From Flagellimonas sp. MMG031 (lineage in GTDB: Bacteria; Bacteroidota; Bacteroidia; Flavobacteriales; Flavobacteriaceae), in assembly GCF_040112705.1 (NCBI RefSeq), contig NZ_CP157804.1:560501-624500 (forward strand): DNA of 64,000 nucleotides. Reading direction: 5' to 3'. The translations under genes and the position numbers were made by a program. Below the pieces are notes generated by a model. The model did not search any database, had not been told where the DNA came from, and was given only the letters and a program-made list of their open reading frames with translations. Shown here in pieces: positions 56,001 to 64,000 of this stretch; position 1 is the first letter of the stretch; every line of letters begins with the position of its first letter.

Positions 56001-59000
56001 CCACAACGGTGATGGTCGATTCATTAACCGAGTTGCTTGGTGAACAAACAAATGGTGTTGCCGTTGCGTTTGCGTTTAGAACAGATGGTTCGCCTACGGT
56101 AGCATCGAAAGTGTCATCACATTCCCTAGATGATATTACCCTTATTCGGTAATCACCGGCTGGAAGGTTATCAAAAACTGGACTTGATTGCGCAAATCGG
56201 TATGGATTTACCAAATCGGACATTTCGTAAAGCTCATAAGTGTATACAGGATCTACTACGGTTGCCGGATCTAGTACCACGGTCAAACTTCCATCGGAAC
56301 CTCCAAAACAGTTGACATCATCTACCAAAACATTGTCAATGACCGGGTCAACTTTATCATCAAGCTCTTGTGTAACGACGTACGTACAAGGTGTTGCTGT
56401 GTTGTTGTCGGTTACCGTAAAGGTGTATACCCCTGGCTGGGTTAGTCCAGTGAATACCCCTGTGATATTGGAATCGGTAGTTATTCCATCTGGGTAGACC
56501 ACATCAAATGTTAGGTTGGAAGAACCTCCCGATACATTCACAGTGATTTCACCTCCTGGGTTCAAGGTACAGTCGATGGGTTTATCCACAGTGGTGGTTG
56601 CTGTCATGGCATCTGTAAGCACTACGGGCCCAACCGTTGTGGTACAAGACCACTGATCGGCTACAAGTACTTCGTAAGAACCGGCACCAAGACCAGAGAA
56701 AATAGTACTGGTTTGTGGAGAACCTACATTTGATCCATTTCTGATCAATTGATAGGTGTAGTTACTTCCTTGGCCACCAGCGGTTCCAACCACTTGGATT
56801 TCTCCTTGTAGGTTGGTACAGTTTTCCACATTGATCTGTAAAGTTGCTGTAATTGGAGTTGGATCTGTCAGCACAGCGGTGTCCACCAATTGCTCGCAGC
56901 CACTGGAATCGATGACCCAAGCTTCGTAGGTACCTGCATTCAATCCAGTGAAATTTGGGCTGGCCACATAATCTCCCGGGCCAGTTGGTGAAGTAATTCC
57001 TACATAGTAGGAGTATCCACCCCATCCACCGGCAACGTTGGTAATCTGTACAGCTCCATCGTTACCAAGACATGTAATATCAGTAACTACAGTAGCTCCA
57101 GTAATGGCGGCAGCGGGGCCTGCAATCGTGAACGATTCACTATACAAACATGCTGATCCAGGAGGATTGGTGTCGGTTACTTCAATGAAATATGTACCAG
57201 CTGCCAATCCTGTGATGGTAAAGCTGCCATCAGCATCGGAACCTGTTGTCACAGTATCATCAGAAGTATCTGTAGGCGTGTTATTGGTATCGTAATAAAG
57301 TGTATAGCTAGTTGCACCGGCATAGGTAACAGAGGAGCTGTCTACCAAATTTAATTCAACGGTACCATTGGTATCACCAAAACAGGTGATATCCGTGGTG
57401 TTTACGATGTTTAAATCCAACACCTCTGGATCGGCCACTTCGTGGGATACGGTAATGATACATCCTGTTACTGTATTTCTAACTTCAAAATTGTGAGTGC
57501 CAACACTCAATCCAGTGAAACTTCCCGAAGCCTGGAAAGCACCAGAAGGCAATTCCCTAAACTCGTAGTTTGCAGGATGTGTATTGGAATCTGTGATGGA
57601 ACCAATTGCTGTAATGGTGATATCCTCTCCGGTGACACAAGTGGCCACTGCATCTACGGTTACCGTTGCCGAGTCCAAACGATCGAATGGAGCGATTACA
57701 GCTGTTGTGGTCCCCAAACAACCATTGGAATCGTATACATTGATGGTATAGTTTCCTCCGTTGATGTCGGTTGAGGTATACACAGGATTGCTTCCGGATT
57801 GCACTACTACGGAACCTGCGTTGTTGATAAATTCATAGCGCACATAGTTTCCACTTCCACCGGTTATGGATGATGCATCCACAGTGATAGTAGCGTTGTT
57901 CCTATTGTTACCTGCGGTACATGCAAATTCAACTACTGTAGGAGCAGGAACAGAGATAGGAGCAGGTTCGTTGATTACTATACCATTAATCTCAAAAGGA
58001 CAGCTATTCGTTCCCACTGCTCGCACATCATAGGTTCCTGCAGGTAGGTTTTCAAAGGTATTTCCGTTCAGGACAGCGCCGACAGGCATTGGTACAAGGG
58101 TATAGTTCAATGGTAGTATACCGTTATCAACGGCTGTCAAGGTAATGCTTCCATCATTTCCTCCAAAACAGCTCACATCTACGTGTGTTTCCGTAAAATC
58201 AGGGAGTGGCGCGTCCGGAACATCAATTGTAATGGTCTGAGAACAGTTTGGTGGTGCTGTTCCCATATCAAATACAATAACTTCATAGTTTCCGGCAGCG
58301 GCAGCGTCTGTCCATGTAAATGGATTGGACGGTAGCACCGCTCTAACTTGATCGTTGGCACCAGGTCCATCAATTACATATTCATAGTTACCAGAACCTG
58401 AGATTACCTCGATTTCAATCTCCGCATTAGCCGCAGTACCTGGCTCACAATCCAAAGCAACAGTCTGGATAGCCGTGAACTCCAATGGAGGATATACATC
58501 GATTACATCAGTATCCGTACATCCATTGCTATCCATGATGGCTACGTTATAGGTTCCGGGCGACACATTGGTAAATATCCCACCATTGTCCAAATAGGTT
58601 GCTCCTCCATCCAATGAATAGAATACTTGAGGAGCTGTGGTAGTTGCATTGATAGTTACTGTAATAGGAATGGAACAACTATCAATAAGTACACTGTCAA
58701 TAGTTGGGTTCGGAGTCAATGTTAAAGGAACAGATCCTAGGTTCACTCCACAGCCGAACTGATCTTCCATTGTAATATCGTAGTTTCCAGCAGGTGAGTT
58801 AGCTGGAATCTCGATTGGATTATCGGATGTTGAGGTTATGGTTGTAAAGCCGGCAGGGCCCGTTACGGTGTAGGTGTATATTCCACCACCGCCCAATGGG
58901 TTTTGGATTTGGATAAGGCCTGGAGCATTACAACTAATGTCTTGCAGCACAACAGGTGTTCCAGACAATGGATCAAGTTCTTCCAGCAATAGGTTTTCTG

Positions 59001-62000
59001 TTGCTCCCACACAACTATCAACACCTCCGCCATCAACTTCAATGACTTCGATGTAATAGTTTCCAGCAGGAAGGCCTGTTAAGGTAATATCTTGGGGAGA
59101 AGAATAAGGAACTATTCCACCACTATTGGTAACCAGTACAGGCGAACCAGAGCTCATATCATAGAAGTTCCATCTAAACTGCGACTCAAAAGGCGCTTGG
59201 TTATCTGTTACCGTGTAAGTAATGGTTCCATTATTTAATCCAGCACAACTTGGTGTGGATGTAGATGTGATTTCCAAGGGAACAGTAATCAGATCATTAA
59301 CGTTCACGTTACTTTGTCTAACACATCCTCCGCTATCCCTTACATAGAACACATAGGTTCTACCAGGAACCAATCCGGTCCATTGGTACATACCATGACC
59401 AGCGGTAACTGGATTACCCAGATTGTCCACACTTCCACCGGGATTCCAAGAAGCAGTAGCTGGATCAAAATTGGCCGGGTCATCAGAATAAGCATACTCA
59501 TATCCTGGAGCACCCTCTGATCCCTGTACGGTAACTTGAAGCTCGTTACAGTTTACAACCAATGCCGAAATGGTTATATCCAAATCATCCAAAGGATAAG
59601 GAATAATGAAAGGCGGCAGGTCTGTTTGACAGATAGTATTACCGGAACCGTCCACAGTCCTCATGGATGGGTAAACGGTATCACCGGAGTTATAACCAGT
59701 CAATTGATCGGTTACACCGGGTACGGAATTGTCACCAATCCAAGTAGCCCCCCCATCATCACTAAATTCAATGGTTCCCAAAGTTGTAGGGTAACTGGAG
59801 AAACCAAAACCAAAATCACTTGCCAATCCGGTACAGGTGGCAGGCGTAATTCCACTTACCACAGCTGTTAGTTCGTCTGGGTTGTTAATGGTTTGGGTAT
59901 CGGTAATAATACATCCTGATGCATCGGTTACATTGATAGTATAGTTGCCGGGCATTAGGTTATAGTAGGTTCTGCTAGAGGCCAAAACATTGGTGTTGGT
60001 TTGGCTGGAAGCCCCGCCATTGTCCAAATCAATAATTTCGATGGTATATGGAGCAATTCCAGAAGTGATATCTACCAGAATATTTCCAGTCCCATTATAA
60101 CAATCGGGATCGTTCGGAGTATTTGTCATGGTCAATGGAACCGCAGGATCAACCGTTACGGTTTCCATAAATTCACAGTAGGGTGCCGTAGCGGAATTAT
60201 CTCTGACGTACACATCAAATGTCCCTTCGTTTCCTGCAGTAACAGTAAATACGTTCGATGTGGAGAAAGAACCTGTTGGGTTCGTAGTTGTTGGAACAAA
60301 AGCGTATTCCAATGTTGGGCTTCCACCAGAAGCTGTAACAGTAATACTGCCGTCTGCACAAGTTGATACATCGACCACATCTACTGATGCTACCAAGGCG
60401 TCCACTATGGTCACTGGTTGTTGCAACGAACAACCGTATTGGTCGCGCACATCTACGGTATAGGTTCCGGCCACCAGATTATTGAATGTGTAGGTGGTAG
60501 CTGTTGAAGGGGATGGTGTGATCCACGCTCCGCCGTTCAAGCTAAACTGATAATTGCCATTTCCAGCGGTAACATCCACCTGAATACTACCGTCGTTATT
60601 TCCGCTATAACATGCTGTTGGGGTTGCATCAAAAGCAAGAATTTCAAAAGGATCTACCGTAATAGGTGTTGTATCCTCACAAGCATTGGTGTCTCTTACT
60701 CTAAGTACATAGTCACCATCGGTTAAGCCGGTAAATACATTGGATGATTGATAAGGAGTAAGTATAGCACCTAAGTTATCTTCCAATTGATATTGATATA
60801 CTGGTGTTCCACCGATCGCTGTTGCCGTTATGGTTGCACCGCCATTGGTACAAGTGAGTTGGGTGGTAACCGAAGCAGTAACGTCAACCACATCTGGTTG
60901 TGATAAGGTCTGATTAAGCACCACTGAACAAGCAGGGTCTCTCAAGTCAACAATTTCGATGGTATGTGCTCCTGCGGATAAACCGTTTACGGTTATAGGA
61001 CTGGCAAATTGCGCCGCTGAAACAGCACCGCCATCCACTTGATAGGTAAATCCGGCTGCAGGGTCAAAGTTTTCCGCTTCAAAAGTGATGGTGCCATCGG
61101 CAGCTCCATTACAAGTCAGGTCGGTAAATGCCGTAATCGCACCGTCAAAGGCACGTCCGTCTTCCACATTTACATTAATGGTCAACGATTCCGTACACAC
61201 TTCTGGGGTTTGGAAGGCTTCAATGTCATCTATTGCAATATCATTTCCTCCGGTTACTGCCGAATTGGTACGAATTACGATATCCAAATTGGTGTTTCCT
61301 CCCGGGTTAAGGGTCACGGAGTAATTCTGCCAATCGTTGGCCCCATTGTTTTTGGGAACGTTTCCTGTGGTTGTACTGGCAATTACGGTTCCGCCGCCAT
61401 CTACCAACTGAATGTCAATATCTGGGTCGGCTCCACCAGTTCCGTTTCTCAATAGATTAAATGCCCAAAGTGAAATGGTAATGTCCCTGTTGGGAACTAC
61501 CTCAATGCCTCTTTTGGCATAGATAATACCATTGGGCCCTACTGCACCACCAACGTTCATGGCCAAGAAGCGACCATTGGGCAAACCTGAGTGGTCATTT
61601 GGACTCAACCACGAACCGTAAGGGTTCACGATGTTTTGCGTCACAGAGTATTCCCCGTCTTGGATTCTGTTATTAATTGCCCATCCACAAGAATTTACGG
61701 TTCCGTTTTGTGGCTCGTAGCAGTATGCCGGGTCCACTTCGGGAATACTGGTGTTGGGTCCCGTTCCAAAGTTTTCGGTAAGTAGAATACTTGGGGAAGG
61801 AGCTATGTTGCTGGTATAGTTAACCGTTATGGTGTGGTTTCCAACGGGCACATTGCTGAACACGTTGGAAGTGTTCGGTGTATTTGGGGTTCCGTTGATT
61901 TCATAGGTATAATCAAAATCCGTACTACTTGTTGTTACGGTAATCGTTCCTTCTCCATCACACTCATAATCTATGGCCGGTGTTGCCGTAGGAGGGGTTG

Positions 62001-64000
62001 GTTCCGGGTCAATGGTAACCGTCATTGGATAGGTACACAAATTGGCATCCCTAATGTAAAGGGTATGGGTTCCGGGCAATAGGTAGCCGATAGCACTTGC
62101 GCCATAATTGGAACCGCCATCAAAGCTGTATTCGTAGGGAGCTGTGCCCCCAATTGCGTTGGTTATCCGTACCTCTGCACCCATACCGGGGTAACATTCG
62201 GCCAATGCTGTAACTGCGGCGGATGCAGATAGCGTTAGAGGCTCGTTTATCGTATAGATTTCGGTTACTTCACAGTTGTTGGCATCCCTTACACGGATAT
62301 TGTAGCTTCCCGCGGGAAGATTTACAAAAGTGTTCGAGGTTTGATAGGTAGACCCATTGTTGATACTGTACGTATACGGTCCCTCTCCACCAGACGCCGC
62401 AATAGTAATTTGAGCTTGTGCTTCCCCACTACAAAGAATATCTGTATTGGTCACATTAATGGTCAATGGGGGATCTTGGGCAATGGTGATATCATAATTT
62501 GCCTCACAATAGCCTGAAGCTCCACCATTGTCGCGTACATATACATCGTAGTCTCCAGCACTTGTAACGGTAACAGGATTTGTAGTTGAAAAATCTCCAG
62601 TTGTTGGAGTGGCCCCATTGGCCACCACGGCATACACGTAGTTGCCGTCACCACCGGCAGCGGTGATGGTTATATCTGTATCTGTAGCACATGCAGTAAT
62701 GTTTGGAGCGGAAGCCACTACGCTCAGCTCGGGGTCTATGGTAATAGTTTCCGAGTCGGTACAGTCATTTCCGTCCCTTACATCGATGGTATGGGTTCCA
62801 GGGCCCAAGCCGGTAAATACATTGCTGGTTACAAATGGACCTCCGTTAAGGCTGTATTCATAATTTCCATCCCCTCCAGAGATTACATTGGCCGTTAGGG
62901 TAAGACCTGTAGCATCATCATAGCAAATATCATTTGGAACAATGTCCAAAGCGGGTGCTACTGCTTCATTAATGACAAAGTCATCGGTATATACGCATCC
63001 GTTGGCGTCGGTAACAGTAAAGGTGTAGGTGCCGCCAATGTTCAAACCAGCAAAAAGACCGTTGGTCTGTGGTGCAGGAAGGGTATAGCCTGCTGGACCT
63101 GCAGTAATTTCATACGTATAGCTTCCCCATCCTCCAGCAGCGGCAATGGAAACGGAGCCATTGGCCAAACAGGTGGGCTGTGTAATGGTAACCGGTGCTG
63201 TAATGGCCGCTGTAGGAGCAGCTACGGTTAAGTTGGCTGTGTCGGTACAGTTGGTAAAGTTATCGGTTACGGTAATGGTATAGGTTCCTTCGGCCAATCC
63301 GTTCAATGAAATGGTTCCGCTGGTCTCCCCTGCTCCAGAAAAGTTGGCAGGACCTGTTACTGTGTAATCATAATCCGTATTGAAGTTGTTAACAGTATAT
63401 TGGATTTCACCATCGCTATCACCCAAACAGGTGATGTTGCTAATCAGCTGACCAGTAACGGAGATTTCAGTGACAGGGGCAATGGTGTGGCTTTCATCAT
63501 AAGTACATCCTGCGTTGTCCGTTACACGGAAAAGGTAAGTTCCCGGGGTCAAACCTGTGAAGGTATTATTGTTGCCATTGTTTACGGCACTTCCCACAGG
63601 AGAGATGATTTCGTATATCAAACTGGGCTCGCCTCCGGTTACGGTTAGGGTTACATCGGAAGTAAAGGTTGGACAAAGTGGATTGGTGGCCGCAAAATCG
63701 ATATCCGTTGGTGGATCTAGCGGATCGATTGTGATAGGAGTAGCTGTAAAGACACAACCAACGGCATCACGAACGGTTACTGTATAGGTTCCATCCGTAA
63801 AGTTGTTGAACGTTGAAGCACTTCCAAAAGTAACGCCATCAATACTGTACTCATAAGGAGCGGTCCCTCCTGTTACATTTTGAACATCGATAATTCCATC
63901 TTGTAAACAGGTGTAATCCTGGGTTAATACAGCATCGGCATCCAAAGCAAAGGATGGAGCTGAGATAGTGGAATACTCAAAATAATCACATGAGGCACTA
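53032..64000 (-). CDS. Giant SprB-like repeat adhesin with type IX (type B) sorting domain, N terminus beyond the window
   Basis: The frame is open to the right edge, so more than 3,650 residues are encoded; the true start is outside. It is built of roughly forty Ig-like SprB repeats of 75-90 residues, recognisable by CxGxxDGxI starts (CFGGNDGSITL, CSGENDGTITV, CLGDSDGEIQY) and GTYxVxVxDxxxC ends. Near DNA 61170-61800 a different domain interrupts them (ENFGTGPNTSIPEVDP ... IDIQLVDGGG ... NDIAIDDIEAF), like a carbohydrate-binding or MAM-type jelly roll. The last 85 residues (FPNFFTPDGDGRNDLWLPD ... WDGNYDGKPLPTGDYWYVVQL) are the gliding-motility-associated C-terminal domain. It is probably a motile surface adhesin. 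Confidence 0.94.
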   Translation of the reverse strand, partial: SASCDYFEYSTISAPSFALDADAVLTQDYTCLQDGIIDVQNVTGGTAPYEYSIDGVTFGSASTFNNFTDGTYTVTVRDAVGCVFTATPITIDPLDPPTDIDFAATNPLCPTFTSDVTLTVTGGEPSLIYEIISPVGSAVNNGNNNTFTGLTPGTYLFRVTDNAGCTYDESHTIAPVTEISVTGQLISNITCLGDSDGEIQYTVNNFNTDYDYTVTGPANFSGAGETSGTISLNGLAEGTYTITVTDNFTNCTDTANLTVAAPTAAITAPVTITQPTCLANGSVSIAAAGGWGSYTYEITAGPAGYTLPAPQTNGLFAGLNIGGTYTFTVTDANGCVYTDDFVINEAVAPALDIVPNDICYDDATGLTLTANVISGGDGNYEYSLNGGPFVTSNVFTGLGPGTHTIDVRDGNDCTDSETITIDPELSVVASAPNITACATDTDITITAAGGDGNYVYAVVANGATPTTGDFSTTNPVTVTSAGDYDVYVRDNGGASGYCEANYDITIAQDPPLTINVTNTDILCSGEAQAQITIAASGGEGPYTYSINNGSTYQTSNTFVNLPAGSYNIRVRDANNCEVTEIYTINEPLTLSASAAVTALAECYPGMGAEVRITNAIGGTAPYEYSFDGGSNYGASAIGYLLPGTHTLYIRDANLCTYPMTVTIDPEPTPPTATPAIDYECDGEGTITVTTSSTDFDYTYEINGTPNTPNTSNVFSNVPVGNHTITVNYTSNIAPSPSILLTENFGTGPNTSIPEVDPAYCYEPQNGTVNSCGWAINNRIQDGEYSVTQNIVNPYGSWLSPNDHSGLPNGRFLAMNVGGAVGPNGIIYAKRGIEVVPNRDITISLWAFNLLRNGTGGADPDIDIQLVDGGGTVIASTTTGNVPKNNGANDWQNYSVTLNPGGNTNLDIVIRTNSAVTGGNDIAIDDIEAFQTPEVCTESLTINVNVEDGRAFDGAITAFTDLTCNGAADGTITFEAENFDPAAGFTYQVDGGAVSAAQFASPITVNGLSAGAHTIEIVDLRDPACSVVLNQTLSQPDVVDVTASVTTQLTCTNGGATITATAIGGTPVYQYQLEDNLGAILTPYQSSNVFTGLTDGDYVLRVRDTNACEDTTPITVDPFEILAFDATPTACYSGNNDGSIQVDVTAGNGNYQFSLNGGAWITPSPSTATTYTFNNLVAGTYTVDVRDQYGCSLQQPVTIVDALVASVDVVDVSTCADGSITVTASGGSPTLEYAFVPTTTNPTGSFSTSNVFTVTAGNEGTFDVYVRDNSATAPYCEFMETVTVDPAVPLTMTNTPNDPDCYNGTGNILVDITSGIAPYTIEIIDLDNGGASSQTNTNVLASSRTYYNLMPGNYTINVTDASGCIITDTQTINNPDELTAVVSGITPATCTGLASDFGFGFSSYPTTLGTIEFSDDGGATWIGDNSVPGVTDQLTGYNSGDTVYPSMRTVDGSGNTICQTDLPPFIIPYPLDDLDITISALVVNCNELQVTVQGSEGAPGYEYAYSDDPANFDPATASWNPGGSVDNLGNPVTAGHGMYQWTGLVPGRTYVFYVRDSGGCVRQSNVNVNDLITVPLEITSTSTPSCAGLNNGTITYTVTDNQAPFESQFRWNFYDMSSGSPVLVTNSGGIVPYSSPQDITLTGLPAGNYYIEVIEVDGGGVDSCVGATENLLLEELDPLSGTPVVLQDISCNAPGLIQIQNPLGGGGIYTYTVTGPAGFTTITSTSDNPIEIPANSPAGNYDITMEDQFGCGVNLGSVPLTLTPNPTIDSVLIDSCSIPITVTINATTTAPQVFYSLDGGATYLDNGGIFTNVSPGTYNVAIMDSNGCTDTDVIDVYPPLEFTAIQTVALDCEPGTAANAEIEIEVISGSGNYEYVIDGPGANDQVRAVLPSNPFTWTDAAAAGNYEVIVFDMGTAPPNCSQTITIDVPDAPLPDFTETHVDVSCFGGNDGSITLTAVDNGILPLNYTLVPMPVGAVLNGNTFENLPAGTYDVRAVGTNSCPFEINGIVINEPAPISVPAPTVVEFACTAGNNRNNATITVDASSITGGSGNYVRYEFINNAGSVVVQSGSNPVYTSTDINGGNYTINVYDSNGCLGTTTAVIAPFDRLDSATVTVDAVATCVTGEDITITAIGSITDSNTHPANYEFRELPSGAFQASGSFTGLSVGTHNFEVRNTVTGCIITVSHEVADPEVLDLNIVNTTDITCFGDTNGTVELNLVDSSSVTYAGATSYTLYYDTNNTPTDTSDDTVTTGSDADGSFTITGLAAGTYFIEVTDTNPPGSACLYSESFTIAGPAAAITGATVVTDITCLGNDGAVQITNVAGGWGGYSYYVGITSPTGPGDYVASPNFTGLNAGTYEAWVIDSSGCEQLVDTAVLTDPTPITATLQINVENCTNLQGEIQVVGTAGGQGSNYTYQLIRNGSNVGSPQTSTIFSGLGAGSYEVLVADQWSCTTTVGPVVLTDAMTATTTVDKPIDCTLNPGGEITVNVSGGSSNLTFDVVYPDGITTDSNITGVFTGLTQPGVYTFTVTDNNTATPCTYVVTQELDDKVDPVIDNVLVDDVNCFGGSDGSLTVVLDPATVVDPVYTYELYEMSDLVNPYRFAQSSPVFDNLPAGDYRIRVISSRECDDTFDATVGEPSVLNANATATPFVCSPSNSVNESTITVVAAGGTAPYAYSFNGNSFTSNDTFDIVDNGTAQTINYVVRDANGCEYPDSIIVQPLNTFTLGINQDVAITCANPETVTLTVTESIGGDTYTFELLPVGNPFGSMTASTTTTATFDLTQPGSYTFRATNDTTGCYVETTHTIAPYDTIDVVATATSPAICFGDAGTIEINVSGYVGTYDYEVFQANGTTTGVTGSGNTTTNPFQIPDPTAALVGGNYYVEVVGTNAPFCPAVSGTITIVSPSSALDYTPQEVANVTCTNDQGEILIAPTGGYAPYDIVLTNTTTSQVYTMNNVASYVFTGLSAGDYTVSVTDNGGCTEDRTIPLIEPTPITADIDAAPIDLLCYGAESASVWAHNVAGGSGSYVYQLNYYDATGANIVFTTGEQSSNTFNGLGAGIYSITVSDGWNCGIETPQVTITEPTEVMASLIEVSAMTCNNNAEIMLNAVGGTAPYFYSTDGINFTAMSGGDTHTFNVGPGAYQYYVRDANGCDALISNQVTVDAVPPLTLNIDDSAAMINCMGEASATITAQATGGLGNYSYELFGDAALTNLINGPQPSGTFGGLMAGDYYVRVTSDDCVEVSPVITIVDPEPLVVQREEFTNITCSGENDGTITVEVSGGTGEILYAISPNLDQFDTMNTFTDLEPGIYDVIAQDVNGCFITFQFEITQPDPVVAEAINIMDEVCFESGDGSFELQVSGGTAPYETSLNSTADSNFVQDQFLFQNVPAGTHVVFVRDAQGCETNVIVEINPGVNLAATVTPMYECTGNVPDNYLDIVMEDESIANDLMYALDSTDPADMQLEANFTNMAPGDHYITIAHSNGCMTTYDFTIDSFEPLTLTLENNTINQITAVAEGGVEDYTFYFNGVDNGSDNTYFINRTDTYTVTVVDENGCEATAEIFMEFIDVEFPNFFTPDGDGRNDLWLPDNIEGFPDVLIKIYDRYGRVVEVMARNVKGWDGNYDGKPLPTGDYWYVVQLQGEQDNREFVGHFTLYR

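Noticed and set aside
53300..64000. Regularly spaced repeats that could suggest a CRISPR array or tandem DNA repeat
   Set aside because: The similarity is at protein level (SprB Ig-like repeats) and the unit DNA is diverged, with no short identical repeats or unique spacers.

Overview
The window comes from a marine-type member of the Flavobacteriaceae (Bacteroidota). The evidence is a type IX secretion C-terminal domain and PorP/SprF protein next to a giant SprB-like adhesin, a SusC/CarboxypepD-reg-type TonB-dependent receptor, -7 promoter elements of the Bacteroidota form TAnnTTTG, few Shine-Dalgarno sequences, and several TTG/GTG starts. The gene style resembles Muricauda/Flagellimonas; this is an impression, not a measurement.

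Layout. (1) 1-6624, minus strand: an export operon running TolC-like channel (broken by a frameshift), HlyD-type adaptor, MacB/LolD-type ATPase and two MacB-type permeases, the last cut by the window edge. Diverging from it, 6827-9994 encodes a sigma-54 response regulator, its histidine kinase and a small GreA-fold protein. (2) 9991-14171, minus strand: a second NtrC-type kinase/regulator pair followed by a near-perfect sigma-54 promoter that reads into an Rnk/GreA-like protein, a small secreted protein and a four-helix-bundle membrane protein. (3) 14252-16606: a large secreted protein with a TonB-plug-like C terminus. (4) 16883-24787: a type I restriction-modification island, hsdM (in-frame stop) - hsdS - higB - higA/ImmA - hsdR, ending beside tRNA-Met. 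(5) 24983-36458: housekeeping genes (mce, rbfA, an FtsX-type permease, dus, lepA), a TonB receptor, a small lipoprotein, a cation/proton antiporter and an MBL-fold hydrolase. (6) 36483-45498: two secreted peptidases, a DUF559-rnpA fusion, a C-terminal processing peptidase, a DUF3592-like membrane protein and a cytosine-5 methyltransferase with a probable restriction endonuclease. (7) 45501-52002: GNAT, CDF transporter, rpiB, rnr, a GIN-domain protein, a LysE-type exporter, tRNA-Cys and folB. (8) 52048-64000: an SprF-like protein and more than 3,650 residues of the SprB-like adhesin.

Most interesting signal: a family of hairpin-ended elements that lie inside protein-coding genes without closing them. 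Two carry a DUF559 (Vsr-like, PD-(D/E)XK) nuclease domain: one of 486 bp sits in frame in the middle of hsdR, and one of about 490 bp sits in the first codons of rnpA, where it supplies a new start and creates a DUF559-RnpA fusion. A third, 46-bp copy without nuclease lies in frame in hsdM. The ends share one plan: outer hairpin, inner hairpin whose arms differ between copies but still pair, then GGGGTGGTT or GGGGTGTT. They look like a nuclease-associated, in-frame-tolerated palindromic element, comparable in logic to REP/RAYT or Rickettsia palindromic elements.

A second signal is a three-unit, 21-bp-period direct repeat (core GTCAATT) found in the same orientation upstream of two unrelated membrane/secreted-protein genes, with the geometry expected of a LytTR-type regulator array.
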